Shown here one piece after another: positions 1 through 7,457 of a DNA stretch of 9,123 nt. Under the pieces are notes generated by a model. The model saw only the letters and a list, made by a program, of their open reading frames with translations, was not told the DNA's origin and did no database searches. The stretch lies in contig JAEWRS010000519.1 of the NCBI GenBank assembly GCA_023398855.1, positions 1-9,123 of the forward strand, given 5' to 3'. Origin of the DNA: Bacillota bacterium (GTDB taxonomy: Bacteria; Bacillota; Clostridia; Lachnospirales; Lachnospiraceae). A program made the position numbers and the translations under genes. Position 1 is the first letter of the stretch. Each line of letters begins with the position of its first letter.

Positions 1-66
1 GGGGGAAGATCAACTTTCTGTGTCCAAAGTATTGACATAGGTCCATTACTGCCTATAGATATCTCC
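1..66. other. Possible insertion-sequence end with promoter-like sequence
   Basis: No gene is visible here. Read on the plus strand, TTGACA (32-37), a 16-base spacer and TATAGA (54-59) resemble a sigma-A promoter pointing rightward, which would run antisense into the 3' end of the DUF1697 gene. The surrounding sequence, with TGTCCA at 21-26 and GGTCCA at 40-45, has the look of an IS3-like terminus, but the other end lies outside the window. The DUF1697 gene lacks an obvious terminator on this side, which would fit a foreign junction. This is a weak, pattern-based call. Confidence 0.25.
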
Positions 67-636
67 CTATTTTTTTCGTATTGGTATGTCTGCCATCATA
101 TCATATAAGTTGCAGACACTTTTCCAATTCCGTACCGTAGCCGTATTAAATGCTTTGGACATATTGGCAGCCAGTTTTGATTTTCGTATGCTTTGATGGC
201 AAAGAAGATATAACTCTCTTTTCCCCGCCCGCAAAGTGTCCGAGACGGCAAACTTTCTGCAGATGGCATCAAGCTTGGTTTGCTCCGGTAGACTATCTAA
301 AAAATACACATATAGGTGTTCCACTTGAGCGTCGGCCGTTTCAGCAGCTGTTATCTCGTCTTGCGAGAACGGAAATTGTGCGATAAGGCACTTCATCTCA
401 TCAATACTCCTGATTATCACGCCGCTCTCAAACCCAAACCGTTTGACAAAACCATCGTAAATTTTATTCTGTAAAGCGGTTTCATCAAGGTCGGACTCCA
501 AGACCGCATTACCGCTTTGTACATAGGTTTGAACGTTTTTCAATTCCAGGTCAAGCAGCAATTGCTTCAAGTCGTTCATCTTGACGATGTTTTTGCCACT
601 GACATTGATTCCCCTAAACAACACCACATATTTCAT
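67..636 (-). CDS. DUF1697 domain-containing protein
   Basis: This 189-residue protein spans essentially one DUF1697 domain, a conserved family of unknown biochemical function and probably cytoplasmic, since no signal peptide or membrane segment is seen. Family hallmarks are the N-terminal LFRGINVSGKN (about residues 5-15), TYVQSGNAVLES (about 38-49) and the C-terminal TVRNWKSVCNLYDM. The length matches the usual 170-190 residues. I chose ATG at 636 because AGAGGTGAG lies 5-9 bases upstream; the in-frame GTG at 645 overlaps that ribosome binding site and would leave none of its own. The gene stands alone: the next gene upstream on this strand ends at 921. A weak promoter candidate lies at 806-833, which would give a 5' leader of about 165 bases. 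Nothing suggests decay. Family assignment is firm; function is not known. Confidence 0.93.
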   Translation of the reverse strand: MKYVVLFRGINVSGKNIVKMNDLKQLLLDLELKNVQTYVQSGNAVLESDLDETALQNKIYDGFVKRFGFESGVIIRSIDEMKCLIAQFPFSQDEITAAETADAQVEHLYVYFLDSLPEQTKLDAICRKFAVSDTLRAGKRELYLLCHQSIRKSKLAANMSKAFNTATVRNWKSVCNLYDMMADIPIRKK

Positions 637-805
637 CTGTCTCACCTCTTTCTATCCCCATACAGACCAATTCCCATGCACACGCAAAAATCCAGAAAAA
701 CATCTATCCTGTTCTCTCGCGAGCGAAATCAGACCCGATAAACCGATTCCATGAACAAGCAAAATCACGATTTGAGTGTACCGCTAAAAAATTTCAAAAG
801 TCATG

Positions 806-833
806 ATAATATTACAACCAAGCCATCTTCCAA
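806..833 (-). promoter_or_regulatory. Putative sigma-A promoter for the DUF1697 gene
   Basis: On the minus strand, TTGGAA (833-828) and TATTAT (811-806) are separated by 16 bases. This is 4/6 and 5/6 of consensus. It would leave a long untranslated leader before the start at 636. The rest of 646-920 contains the palindrome CTCGCGAG at 716-723 and GATTA-AA-TAATC at about 866-877, neither with a clear role. Confidence 0.3.
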
Positions 834-920
834 TAATTAATTGTATAAAACTCAGTCTACTGTCGGATTAAATAATCACCCTATCATATTTTATGGTACT
901 GAAAAACTATAACTTATACT

Positions 921-1259
921 TCAAATATCCTCTTTTGTATACATTCGTTCTGGCAGTTCATTCCAAAATGCAATAAGCGCATCATAATAATCAATAAAAT
1001 CTTCACTCTCTATTTGTAACGTAGCCTTTAACAAAGTTGAAAGATATCGTGACAATAAATCATATTTATCAATTCCAGTATCATGTTCAAAATAGTCCGG
1101 CCTCATTTTTCTGAGCTTTCGTTCTAAATCACCTTCAGAGTACTTAATTACATTTACAAGCGCACGTAACTCTTTGATTTTTGGCCAACAGATCAGATTT
1201 TCTGACGGTTGTTGGTGACAACCAAATACTTCTTTAGAAAATGCAAAACCCTTTTTCAA
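921..1259 (-). CDS. Small helical protein downstream of the DUF262 gene, possible partner or remnant
   Basis: This 112-residue hydrophilic protein should be mostly alpha-helical and lacks membrane segments. The start is TTG at 1259, with GAGGAAG about 5-11 bases upstream; no ATG or GTG occurs in this frame, which is closed by a TAG eight to thirteen codons further up. The ORF begins 25 bases after the stop of the restriction gene at 1285, so the two are probably co-transcribed and translationally coupled. The segment WPKIKELRALVNVIKYSEG (about residues 25-43) recalls a recurrent pattern in HEPN-like helical proteins (W..I.E.R...N.IKH..G), but the usual His is Tyr here and the spacing does not fit the canonical R-x4-6-H nuclease motif. 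Such proteins are often about 200 residues, so this could be the C-terminal half of a truncated gene instead of a complete one. I do not recognise a precise family. Confidence 0.6.
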   Translation of the reverse strand: MKKGFAFSKEVFGCHQQPSENLICWPKIKELRALVNVIKYSEGDLERKLRKMRPDYFEHDTGIDKYDLLSRYLSTLLKATLQIESEDFIDYYDALIAFWNELPERMYTKEDI

Positions 1260-1284
1260 ATCAGCTTCCTCATACTTATCGCTA

Positions 1285-3825
1285 TTACATCGCTTCTAAG
1301 TATGGAACCAGTACATCATAAAACTTCTTGCTCCATTCAGCGTGGAATTTTGCCATCTGCAGCCAATCCGTTTCATTTTCAATGCTGACATTATGCAATT
1401 GATAATATATCTTGGACGATTTTATATCGTCTCCACGGTTCCAGATTAGAGTCACACCGAGAGCTGTTTCGATAGAAGCCTTTTCTGCAACCAACTTGTC
1501 AAAGGTTGCTTTGTTTTCTTCTTTTTTTGATTTTCCTAAGTACAGCTCTATACGTGCTGAATCATAATTTGCAACACAGCAGATAGTGAATCCACCTATG
1601 CCAAAGAACCCATTAATCCAGTTATCCTTAGACGGATTCACGTTGCTAAACGAACCTTTATCTCCGTGTGCTGCCTGAATATACTCAAGTGCATATGCCC
1701 AGTATCGCTTTCGTAATTCATATCTGGTACCAGCTAATTCGGCATCAGCGGGTTCGGTATCATCTCTAAGGAAAAATACCAGATCAGACGGATCTGCGTT
1801 ATAGAGTTTGAAGAAACGCCTTAACAATGACAACTTCAACCAAGTACTGGTATTCTTTTCGCAATAAATACCGTCTTCGATTTCGATAGCTCCCCGTAGA
1901 TTTGTCTTTTTGAAACTTACATACTGTGACAAATCGATACTATTGTCCGTGGTATAAGCTAATTTTGACAATACAGATTTATCTTCAGCATGAAGTATTT
2001 TCATTATACGTTCAAACATATCAATCCAGCTGGTAACAGGCTGCTCAGTATTCTTATAGCCAAATCGAGCAATTATTCTGCCACTGAGATTCGTGTCATC
2101 ATCCAAGGTGCACGAATCCAGCTGCTTTTCTTCCGGCCTGAAATCCGTAATTGGAGATGCCCATATTTCAAGCGCACGTCTCATCAGATATTCACTGCGT
2201 TCTTCCAGTTCAGCTAATGTCCATTTATCATTCTGTGCAATAAAGGTATTCATTCGAATACCGCTTTCCTTGAAGCCATTTTTCATATCTTTTTTATCGG
2301 CAAATGGACTATTGCTGTATTTGGAGTTATAGGCGGTCAGTGTGAGGTTGGCAATTCTATGAAGCCATTCCTCGTGAATATGTTCATAATCTTCACCAAG
2401 CGCCTTTACCCACACCGGAGTAAGATGCTGCGGCATTATATGTTCGATGGAATATTCACCTTCATCAAAATGGCGGTATACATCCTTATCTTCGACTGTG
2501 CCGTAATTCTCGAACTTTTCAAGAATATAAATTTTATTCTTACTGTTCATAAAATAAACCTGACGTTCCGCAAAAGCCGTGGTGAACTCTGTATCGTCTG
2601 GAAATCTGGCTGTTTCCTTTTTGGATAGCAGTGTATATTTGAACTTTGCGACATAGTTATCTTCGGTACCATCATAGCGAGTGATTTCTCTATGCAGCAT
2701 CAGAAAAATTTTGTTCAGAGCATTGGTCGGTAAATCACAGATAGTTCTACGGAATAGATAATTTTCTGTTTTCAAAAAGATTTCTGATACTTCAGTGATG
2801 CTCAATTTATCATCTGCCTGTAGGCGCAGTACTTCAAGGAAGAATGGTCTTGTAACCGTGGTTTCTAATCGATTGAGCCTGTAAATACAGGAGTTGAGCT
2901 GTTTACCGGTTGTCTTGCCCTTCAGAAGTACCTCATACAATTTCGCATAGGTCAGCAAGTCTTTAAGCAGATCTTCCGTTGCATATTTGCTTTCTTCCAC
3001 AAACGCTTTAAAGGTAAAGTACACCTTGCTCTGTGATGGAATCGCTTGCTGTTTTACACTCAAGTAGTCTCTGATGAAAGAGCTAACATCGTAATCCGTG
3101 CAAATTTCTATCCGGTTCCAGTATTTTTCATAGGAATTATTCTGCTCTTTAGTCGGCAACCCCATCAGAATGAAGTTGCGAATTTTATCACCTTCACTCA
3201 AAGCCACACCTGTGGAGTTTAGGCTTTCAAAAATAAGCTGAGGGTTATCCTCCTGATTAAGTGTAATATTAATGATTTCCAAGCGGCAAATTGCATCAAA
3301 CAATTCATCAACGGTAATTTCCTGCTTCTGAATACGGTCGTAAAAATAGTTATAGTTGATGGTTAATTTCGATTCATTAATATATTCGGCGGCATCATCG
3401 AAGAGCTTTCCGAAAGCCTTCTGGTCATTTTTAACAGGCTTCAGTTTGATACGAGTGTCCTCTTCCTGCCATTTGTCTACAAGGTATTCCTCATAAATAC
3501 GCTCACTTAAAGTCGCCTTTGCTGGAACAACAACTTTATGCTCCAGCAGATTATACATAGCCAGCATCAATACTGAAACGGTGGTCAATCGCTGCTGCCC
3601 ATCGATAACCAGAAATTCATCATTGGCACCATCAGGATTATAAACGGATACAATGCTTCCGAAAAAATGGCTTTTTCGCTGGCTATGTACTACAGTTACA
3701 AGGTCATCATAAAGTTGCTTACAATTTTCAGTTTTCCAATCATAATTGCGCTGATATACAGGAATCACAAATCTCTTATTTGACCCCTGCATATAAGCAA
3801 CAAGTTTTGTTTCTGAACCTTTCAT
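1285..3825 (-). CDS. DUF262-DUF1524-DUF4268 protein, GmrSD-like type IV restriction endonuclease
   Basis: This 846-residue cytoplasmic protein has the architecture of single-chain GmrSD-like enzymes, which use a DUF262 nucleotide-dependent module and a DUF1524 His-Me nuclease to cut modified phage DNA. Numbering from the chosen start, DUF262 shows QRNYDW (25-30), DGQQRLTT (75-82) and FESLNSTG (199-206). DUF1524 shows EHIMPQ (461-466) with the likely catalytic His462, then NLTLTAYN (493-500). The C-terminal region, about 697-832, looks like DUF4268, with FFGIGGF, ARIELYLG and a terminal W..MA.FH.EW. Known relatives include GmrSD, BrxU and SspE. ATG at 3825 is preferred over the in-frame ATG at 3849 because ACGGAGGAAC sits just upstream of it. 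All motifs are intact, so the gene is probably functional. The substrate modification is not readable from sequence. The small gene at 921-1259 follows closely. Confidence 0.92.
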   Translation of the reverse strand: MKGSETKLVAYMQGSNKRFVIPVYQRNYDWKTENCKQLYDDLVTVVHSQRKSHFFGSIVSVYNPDGANDEFLVIDGQQRLTTVSVLMLAMYNLLEHKVVVPAKATLSERIYEEYLVDKWQEEDTRIKLKPVKNDQKAFGKLFDDAAEYINESKLTINYNYFYDRIQKQEITVDELFDAICRLEIINITLNQEDNPQLIFESLNSTGVALSEGDKIRNFILMGLPTKEQNNSYEKYWNRIEICTDYDVSSFIRDYLSVKQQAIPSQSKVYFTFKAFVEESKYATEDLLKDLLTYAKLYEVLLKGKTTGKQLNSCIYRLNRLETTVTRPFFLEVLRLQADDKLSITEVSEIFLKTENYLFRRTICDLPTNALNKIFLMLHREITRYDGTEDNYVAKFKYTLLSKKETARFPDDTEFTTAFAERQVYFMNSKNKIYILEKFENYGTVEDKDVYRHFDEGEYSIEHIMPQHLTPVWVKALGEDYEHIHEEWLHRIANLTLTAYNSKYSNSPFADKKDMKNGFKESGIRMNTFIAQNDKWTLAELEERSEYLMRRALEIWASPITDFRPEEKQLDSCTLDDDTNLSGRIIARFGYKNTEQPVTSWIDMFERIMKILHAEDKSVLSKLAYTTDNSIDLSQYVSFKKTNLRGAIEIEDGIYCEKNTSTWLKLSLLRRFFKLYNADPSDLVFFLRDDTEPADAELAGTRYELRKRYWAYALEYIQAAHGDKGSFSNVNPSKDNWINGFFGIGGFTICCVANYDSARIELYLGKSKKEENKATFDKLVAEKASIETALGVTLIWNRGDDIKSSKIYYQLHNVSIENETDWLQMAKFHAEWSKKFYDVLVPYLEAM

Positions 3826-3899
3826 CTTGTTCCTCCGTAGAAACTCCATTTTTGCATTTCCATACCGTTCGAAAATCGGCCTCCCATAAAAATCAGACT

Positions 3900-4073
3900 T
3901 TATCTCATTTTGTTATTGATAAAAACGAACGTATTTCTTCCACGAATTTTCTTAACATGCGCATGGAATCCATAGCTATCTTCTACTGACGTATATCCTT
4001 CTGGCAGTGTTTCTATAACCTTAGTATCCAATTATAAATATATTTGCAAATCCTTTGTACACTGTATAATCAT
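3900..4073 (-). pseudogene. DUF6933-like protein, decayed
   Basis: Reading from ATG at 4073 gives MIIQCTKDLQIYL, a stop (TAA at 4034-4032), then 43 open codons ending KIRGRNTFVFINNKMR and a second TAA at 3902-3900. The pieces match my recollection of the DUF6933 family: an M-I-x-x-C-T-K start, a central H-A-H (F-H-A-H here) and an R-x-T-x-x-x-x-N-x-K-x-R segment. After the second stop the same frame continues with SLIFMG, where the family usually has R-Y-S-hydrophobic, so both stops look like nonsense mutations in one former gene. The frame stays open to a TGA at 3824-3822, overlapping the restriction gene start. No ribosome binding site precedes the ATG. DUF6933 proteins have no known function. 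The family match is from memory and unverified; the in-frame stops are directly visible. Confidence 0.55.
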
Positions 4074-4075
4074 AA

Positions 4076-4367
4076 TCAATCATACTCATTTTTGTCTGCT
4101 GGTATGACCATATGCATAATAAGCCCATTGTCATCGATCATTGGTTCCGCCGGTATCGTTTCCCCTTTACACTGATAATTCAGATTTGCTGTAACTGCAA
4201 GACATACTGCATCCACAATATCATCTGCGTTACATTTCAATTCTTTTGCTTTTGTTAAAATGATGCTTCCATCTAATTCAGGAATGTATTTTTTCAGAAT
4301 ATCGATTCTTTCATTCATACCATCAAATTGAGTTTTCTTTGTCATTAAAACATTTTGAATATTCTTA
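4076..4367 (-). pseudogene. DUF429 protein (predicted RNase H-like), C-terminal fragment
   Basis: The last 89-96 residues of a DUF429 protein survive. DUF429 proteins are predicted RNase H-fold nucleases of about 230-260 residues. Visible family features are MTKKTQFDGMNERIDILKKY, matching the usual (S)KKT..G...R..IL..., then the helix DDIVDAVCLAVTA and the terminal DDNGLIMHMVIP. The Asp pair in DDIVDA is a conserved part of the active site region. The reading frame continues upstream of ATG 4345 as KNIQNVL up to about 4367, where IS21 terminal sequence begins, so the ATG at 4345 is internal and the N-terminal part, including the first catalytic Asp, has been lost. There is no ribosome binding site before 4345. 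The loss is attributed to the IS insertion with flanking deletion. Confidence 0.8.
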
Positions 4368-4374
4368 TGCGGCA

Positions 4375-4433
4375 GAGCCGCAGTTCCGGTGTAGCGTGAG
4401 CCACCTGTCCGGAACTATAGAGCCACTAATTAT
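4375..4433. repeat. Left-end IS21 repeats (three GAGCC units)
   Basis: Three direct copies are spaced 23 and 22 bases apart: GAGCCGCAGTTCCG at 4375, GAGCCACCTGTCCG at 4398 and GAGCCACTAATTAT at 4420. They mirror the three copies at the right end. Multiple terminal repeats are known in IS21 elements and are thought to bind the transposase. The innermost overlaps the istB stop codon. The outer edge also holds perfect palindromes: TGCGGC-AGA-GCCGCA (4368-4382), and AGTTCCGG (4382-4389) facing CCGGAACT (4409-4416). Confidence 0.8.
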
Positions 4434-5206
4434 TCACTTATTGTTTTGTCTATACCATAGACCTCACGCATTGAAATGTCTTTTGATGAATCAATGCTTT
4501 CAATAGTGATTTTATATGCGTCGTGCATAATGCGATCAAGGATGGCATCAGCCAATGGACCATCATCCCCACTTAACTGTTCATACCATCCATCAGGTCG
4601 ATACTGGGAACAAAAGATGGTAGAGGATTTTTTACGACGCAATTGCAGCAATTCAAAAATATCTTTGCGTTCATTCGCAGTTGGTTTTAGAAGTAGCCAT
4701 TCATCAATTATAAGTAATAATGGATTGGCATATTTCTTTAACGCTCTCCGATATGTACCTTCATTTCTTGCCATTTCAAGGTCAAGAAGCAAGTCAGGAA
4801 GACGGATATACCTAGTCGCATAATACTGCTTACATGCCTCCATGCCAAAGGCACAGGACATATATGTTTTACCACTGCCTGTTGCACCGGTGATAAAGAT
4901 ATTCCGGTGCTCAGTGATATATTCGCAGGTTGCCATTCTCAAAATTAGAGATTTGTTTAACTTGCGTCCGGATGTATAGTCGATATCCATGACGCTTGCA
5001 TCCACCTGATCGAATTCAGCATTTTTAACCATTCTTCTCAAACGATTGTTTTTACGGCTGCTGTATTCGATATCAACAAGCATACCAAAGCGGTCTTCGA
5101 ATGGGATTTCTTTCATCTTGGAATCGTTCATCTGATTTCGAAATGCATCAGACATTGATGTTAGGCGCATTTCAATTAATTTATCAATCGTACTTTGGTT
5201 TGTCAT
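4430..5206 (-). CDS. istB: IS21-family helper ATPase IstB
   Basis: This 258-residue AAA+ ATPase is the transposition helper that remodels target DNA and activates IstA. The Walker A motif GATGSGKT lies at residues 107-114, Walker B LLLIIDE at 163-169, sensor-1-like STIFCSQ at 195-201 and a probable arginine finger at R225 in ADAILDRI. The N-terminal 60 residues form the usual IstB helical domain. Length is normal for the family (about 245-260) and no lesion is visible. ATG at 5206 has GGAGG 8-12 bases upstream. That ribosome binding site overlaps the original stop codon of istA (TAA at 5215-5213), so istB would have been translationally coupled to istA. Its stop lies inside the innermost left-end repeat. 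Confidence 0.95.
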   Translation of the reverse strand: MTNQSTIDKLIEMRLTSMSDAFRNQMNDSKMKEIPFEDRFGMLVDIEYSSRKNNRLRRMVKNAEFDQVDASVMDIDYTSGRKLNKSLILRMATCEYITEHRNIFITGATGSGKTYMSCAFGMEACKQYYATRYIRLPDLLLDLEMARNEGTYRRALKKYANPLLLIIDEWLLLKPTANERKDIFELLQLRRKKSSTIFCSQYRPDGWYEQLSGDDGPLADAILDRIMHDAYKITIESIDSSKDISMREVYGIDKTISE

Positions 5207-5212
5207 AGCTTT

Positions 5213-6747
5213 TTACCTCCCATAATAGCCGGCACCTCTTGTGATGCCGTAACTGTTGTGTGTGTTTTCCGATGGTTTTTCATTCGGAAGTGCCTTGTCC
5301 TGACCAGTTGTTAGTATGTTCTTGATACTTTTATAACTGGGAGTTGCTGTTTAAGTCAGAGCCTTTTCACAGGCTGCTTCCAGACGCTCGACTGAATATT
5401 TATCAGCTAGCTTCAGAAGCCCCATACAGCCTTTGTAGGACTGCTGTTCCACACGTTTGGCGGTAAGAATAGCATTGATTACCATGTACGTATTGATCCC
5501 ATTTCGCTCAGCCCATTTGCGGAAACGGTCACCGTTCCATTCCAGATACTTCTGGTGGTCTTCCGGCATATGTTCCAGAGTGGTGATATATTGCCCTTTC
5601 CTTCCGTATAATCGACGGTGGGAGGCGATGCGGTTATGGTTGTAAAAAACTTCAATTGTTTTATCTGTTACCCTCACATCAACTTTGCGTTTGATATATT
5701 CATAAGGAATTGAGTATAGCATTCCGTCTAAAGATATGTGATAATTAAACTGAACGGTGGCTTGTTTCCAGTCCGCCAGTTCGTATGGGGTAGCAGGTAG
5801 TGGTGCCAGTAATGGCAGTTCTTCGTCGTGGAAGAGACTAAACCGGCTGCCCTCTTTCTTTTGAAAAAGATTTGAATTGAAGGCATTCAACTTTTCTCGA
5901 ATTGCACGATTTAATTCGCTTAAAGAAAAGAACTGTTCATTTCGCAGAGCTGCAGTAATCCAGGTAGATATATTTCCTACACTGCCTTCTGCATTGGGTT
6001 TATCTTTTGGAGCCCTTACGCGGGCGGGGATGATGGCAGTGCCATAATGCTCAGCCATCTCATGATATACGGCATTGATTTGTTGGTTATACCATCCACC
6101 ATTATGCACCACGGCAGTCTTGCAATTGTCAGGAACTAGGATTTTAGCTACACCGCCAAAATACTCATACATGTGAACATGAGCGGTAATCCATGCCTGC
6201 TGTTTCTCGTTAATAAATGCTTCAACATAGGCATACTGGCTATAAGTCATGACACCAACGAAGATAAAAGCATTTGTGATTTCACCGGTATCAGGATCAA
6301 TGATATGTGCTGGATCACCTGCCCAATCAACTTCGACCTGTTCACCAGGTTTTCGGCTGATGTGCATGGTCGCACGGCGTTTCTGCTCGTCCTGCTGGAT
6401 GTAGTTGCAGAACTGAGAATACATAAGCGGTTCTTCGTTGTTTAAACGGCAGTCCTCCATGTATTCTGTCCATAGCAGTTTTTTACTTACCCCATTTTTT
6501 AGTAGTTCTTTGCGGATGTAAGAAAAATCAGGCATACGCTTAATGTATTAGCCTTTGTTTGAGGGAACATAGTTTCCTCAATAACAGCATCTGTCTTAGA
6601 ATCATCAACCGGCCATGAAATATTTAATTCATTGGCACGTTTTAAGACTTTTGACACGGTGTTTCTGGAACAGCTACAACTTAATGCAATGTTCCGTTCA
6701 CTGAAATTCAGGCTTTTTAGCCTAAGAATTTCACGATACTTGGTCAT
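5213..6747 (-). pseudogene. istA: IS21-family transposase IstA, frameshift plus nonsense
   Basis: IstA is the DDE transposase of IS21. Two frames are needed to read it. From ATG 6747 (AGGAGG about 8 bases upstream) the first 69 residues include the helix-turn-helix region FSERNIALSCSCSRNTVSKV. The frame then shifts at the TT at 6540-6541; adding one base there gives ...KANTL-KRMPDFSYIRKE, matching the family, and connects to the catalytic part. Reconstructed catalytic residues are D141 (VEVDWAGD), D207 (LVPDNCK) and E254 (DKPNAEGSVG). A second lesion, TAA at 5353-5351, cuts off the last 45 residues, which still read as TATPSYKSIKNILTTGQDK and beyond up to a TAA at 5215-5213. With the base restored, the total is 511 residues, the expected size. 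The internal ATG at 6535 has no ribosome binding site. Confidence 0.92.
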
Positions 6748-6765
6748 AAAAATGACCTCCTTTAA

Positions 6766-6800
6766 ATGTATTTACATCTAAAATAGATGCATAGATACAT
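6766..6800. repeat. Inverted repeat in the istA leader
   Basis: CATCTA-AAA-TAGATG (6775-6789) is a perfect 6-bp inverted repeat, flanked by ATGTAT (6766-6771) and ATACAT (6795-6800) in matching orientation. It sits between the right-end repeats and the istA ribosome binding site. It could be an operator or a leader hairpin that limits transposase translation. A TATAAT lies just upstream on the minus strand (about 6803-6798), so the repeat would fall near the transcript start. Confidence 0.45.
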
Positions 6801-6834
6801 TATAAAGGTTTTATATTGTAATGGCGCTCTGTAC

Positions 6835-6893
6835 CGGAATGATGGCTCACCGTAAAACGGAATGGTGGCTCTCTGAGATCGGACAGGTGGCTC
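6835..6893. repeat. Right-end IS21 repeats (three GAGCC units)
   Basis: Read on the minus strand, three direct copies occur: GAGCCACCTGTCCG (6893-6880), GAGCCACCATTCCG (6871-6858) and GAGCCATCATTCCG (6848-6835), spaced 22 and 23 bases apart, about two helical turns. The outermost copy is identical over 14 bases to the left-end copy at 4398-4411. They are probable IstA binding sites. Confidence 0.85.
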
Positions 6894-6902
6894 AAACTAC
6901 AC

Positions 6903-7361
6903 AAGATTACTCATGAGATTTTATTTAAAGAGTTAACAATTGACGATATTGATATGTTAATAGAGCTTAGGATAAGGGATTTAATGATGTTCTCCGAAAA
7001 AGAGGTCGAAAAAGAAACAATTAATCAGATAAGAAAGTTTTATGAGGAGAAAATCCTAAGTGGTGAATGCCATACGATAGTTGGATATTGCAATGAAAAA
7101 GTTATAGCTTCGGCTACAATATACTTTTATAATATCCTGCCGAGCAATGAAAATCCAAAAGGAATTGTTGGGCAGATAACAAACGTTTGGGTAGATATAG
7201 AACATAGAAATAAGGGAATTGCAACGAAGCTGGTAAGGAAATTGATTGATGATCATGGGAAAGATATGGGGATGATATGTCTTAATTCTTCTAAAGAAGC
7301 TATGGGAATGTATTTAAAACTGGGTTTTACACCCAGCGAGAATTATTTGGTCCTAAGATGA
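6903..7361 (+). pseudogene. GNAT-family N-acetyltransferase, 5' truncated
   Basis: This is a GNAT acyl-CoA-dependent acetyltransferase; the substrate is not predictable. Motif A is visible as NVWVDIEHRNKGIATKLV, with the acetyl-CoA pyrophosphate-binding R-x-x-G-x-A in RNKGIA. The C-terminal AMGMYLKLGF, with its conserved Tyr and GF, is typical. The frame is open from the IS junction: KITHEILFKELTIDDID precedes the first ATG at 6954 and forms the family's first strand and helix, so the gene originally began further left. The ATG at 6954 has no ribosome binding site and would delete beta-1. Part of the N terminus and the promoter were therefore replaced by the IS21 right end. Expression from an IS-borne promoter and a non-ATG start cannot be excluded. 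Catalytic-domain sequence from 6954 on is undamaged. Confidence 0.8.
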
Positions 7362-7457
7362 AGTTTTAGTTTTTATGGCCAACTAACCATCAATATAGTT
7401 TCGTGAGCTTTTTTGTGCGTAAATTGTTAAGGCTTTTTATATCGTGAGAGGTAAAAT

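Larger units (their letters stand above)
4368..6902 (-). mobile_element. IS21-family insertion sequence, defective istA
   Basis: The element carries istA and istB on the minus strand between inverted ends. The matching ends are TGTAG-N2-TGAGCCACCTGTCCG, read inward from 4390 on the left and from 6901 on the right. A further repeat unit lies outside the left match (4375-4388), and the sequence changes character at TG 4368-4369, so I place the left border there; the strictly symmetric interval is 4390-6901. Under the longer reading the right end lacks its outermost unit and may be trimmed. No 4-8 bp direct duplication flanks either choice. It separates a DUF429 fragment from a start-less GNAT gene. 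IS21 elements transpose with IstA (DDE transposase) and IstB (AAA+ helper); here only istB is intact, so movement would require IstA in trans. Confidence 0.9.

Noticed and set aside
614..703. 29-codon ORF (start MFFWIFACAWE) upstream of and overlapping the DUF1697 gene, as a leader peptide
   Set aside because: Its only Shine-Dalgarno-like sequence is 3 bases from the ATG, and it overlaps the DUF1697 start in another frame. There is nothing beyond chance to support it.
1990..2628. Plus-strand ORFs of 75-89 codons inside the restriction gene
   Set aside because: They are frame shadows of the DUF262/DUF1524 coding sequence, with unrelated composition and no ribosome binding sites.
6500..6545. 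Programmed -1 frameshifting to make full-length IstA
   Set aside because: The shift needed is -1, but no canonical X-XXY-YYZ slippery heptamer lies in the overlap, IS21 IstA is normally one frame, and the separate nonsense codon at 5351-5353 would still truncate the product. A base deletion explains it better.
4398..6893. Regularly spaced repeats as a CRISPR-like array
   Set aside because: There are only three short units per end, in opposite orientation at the two ends, at 22-23 bp period. They fit IS21 terminal binding sites. No CRISPR array or cas gene is present.
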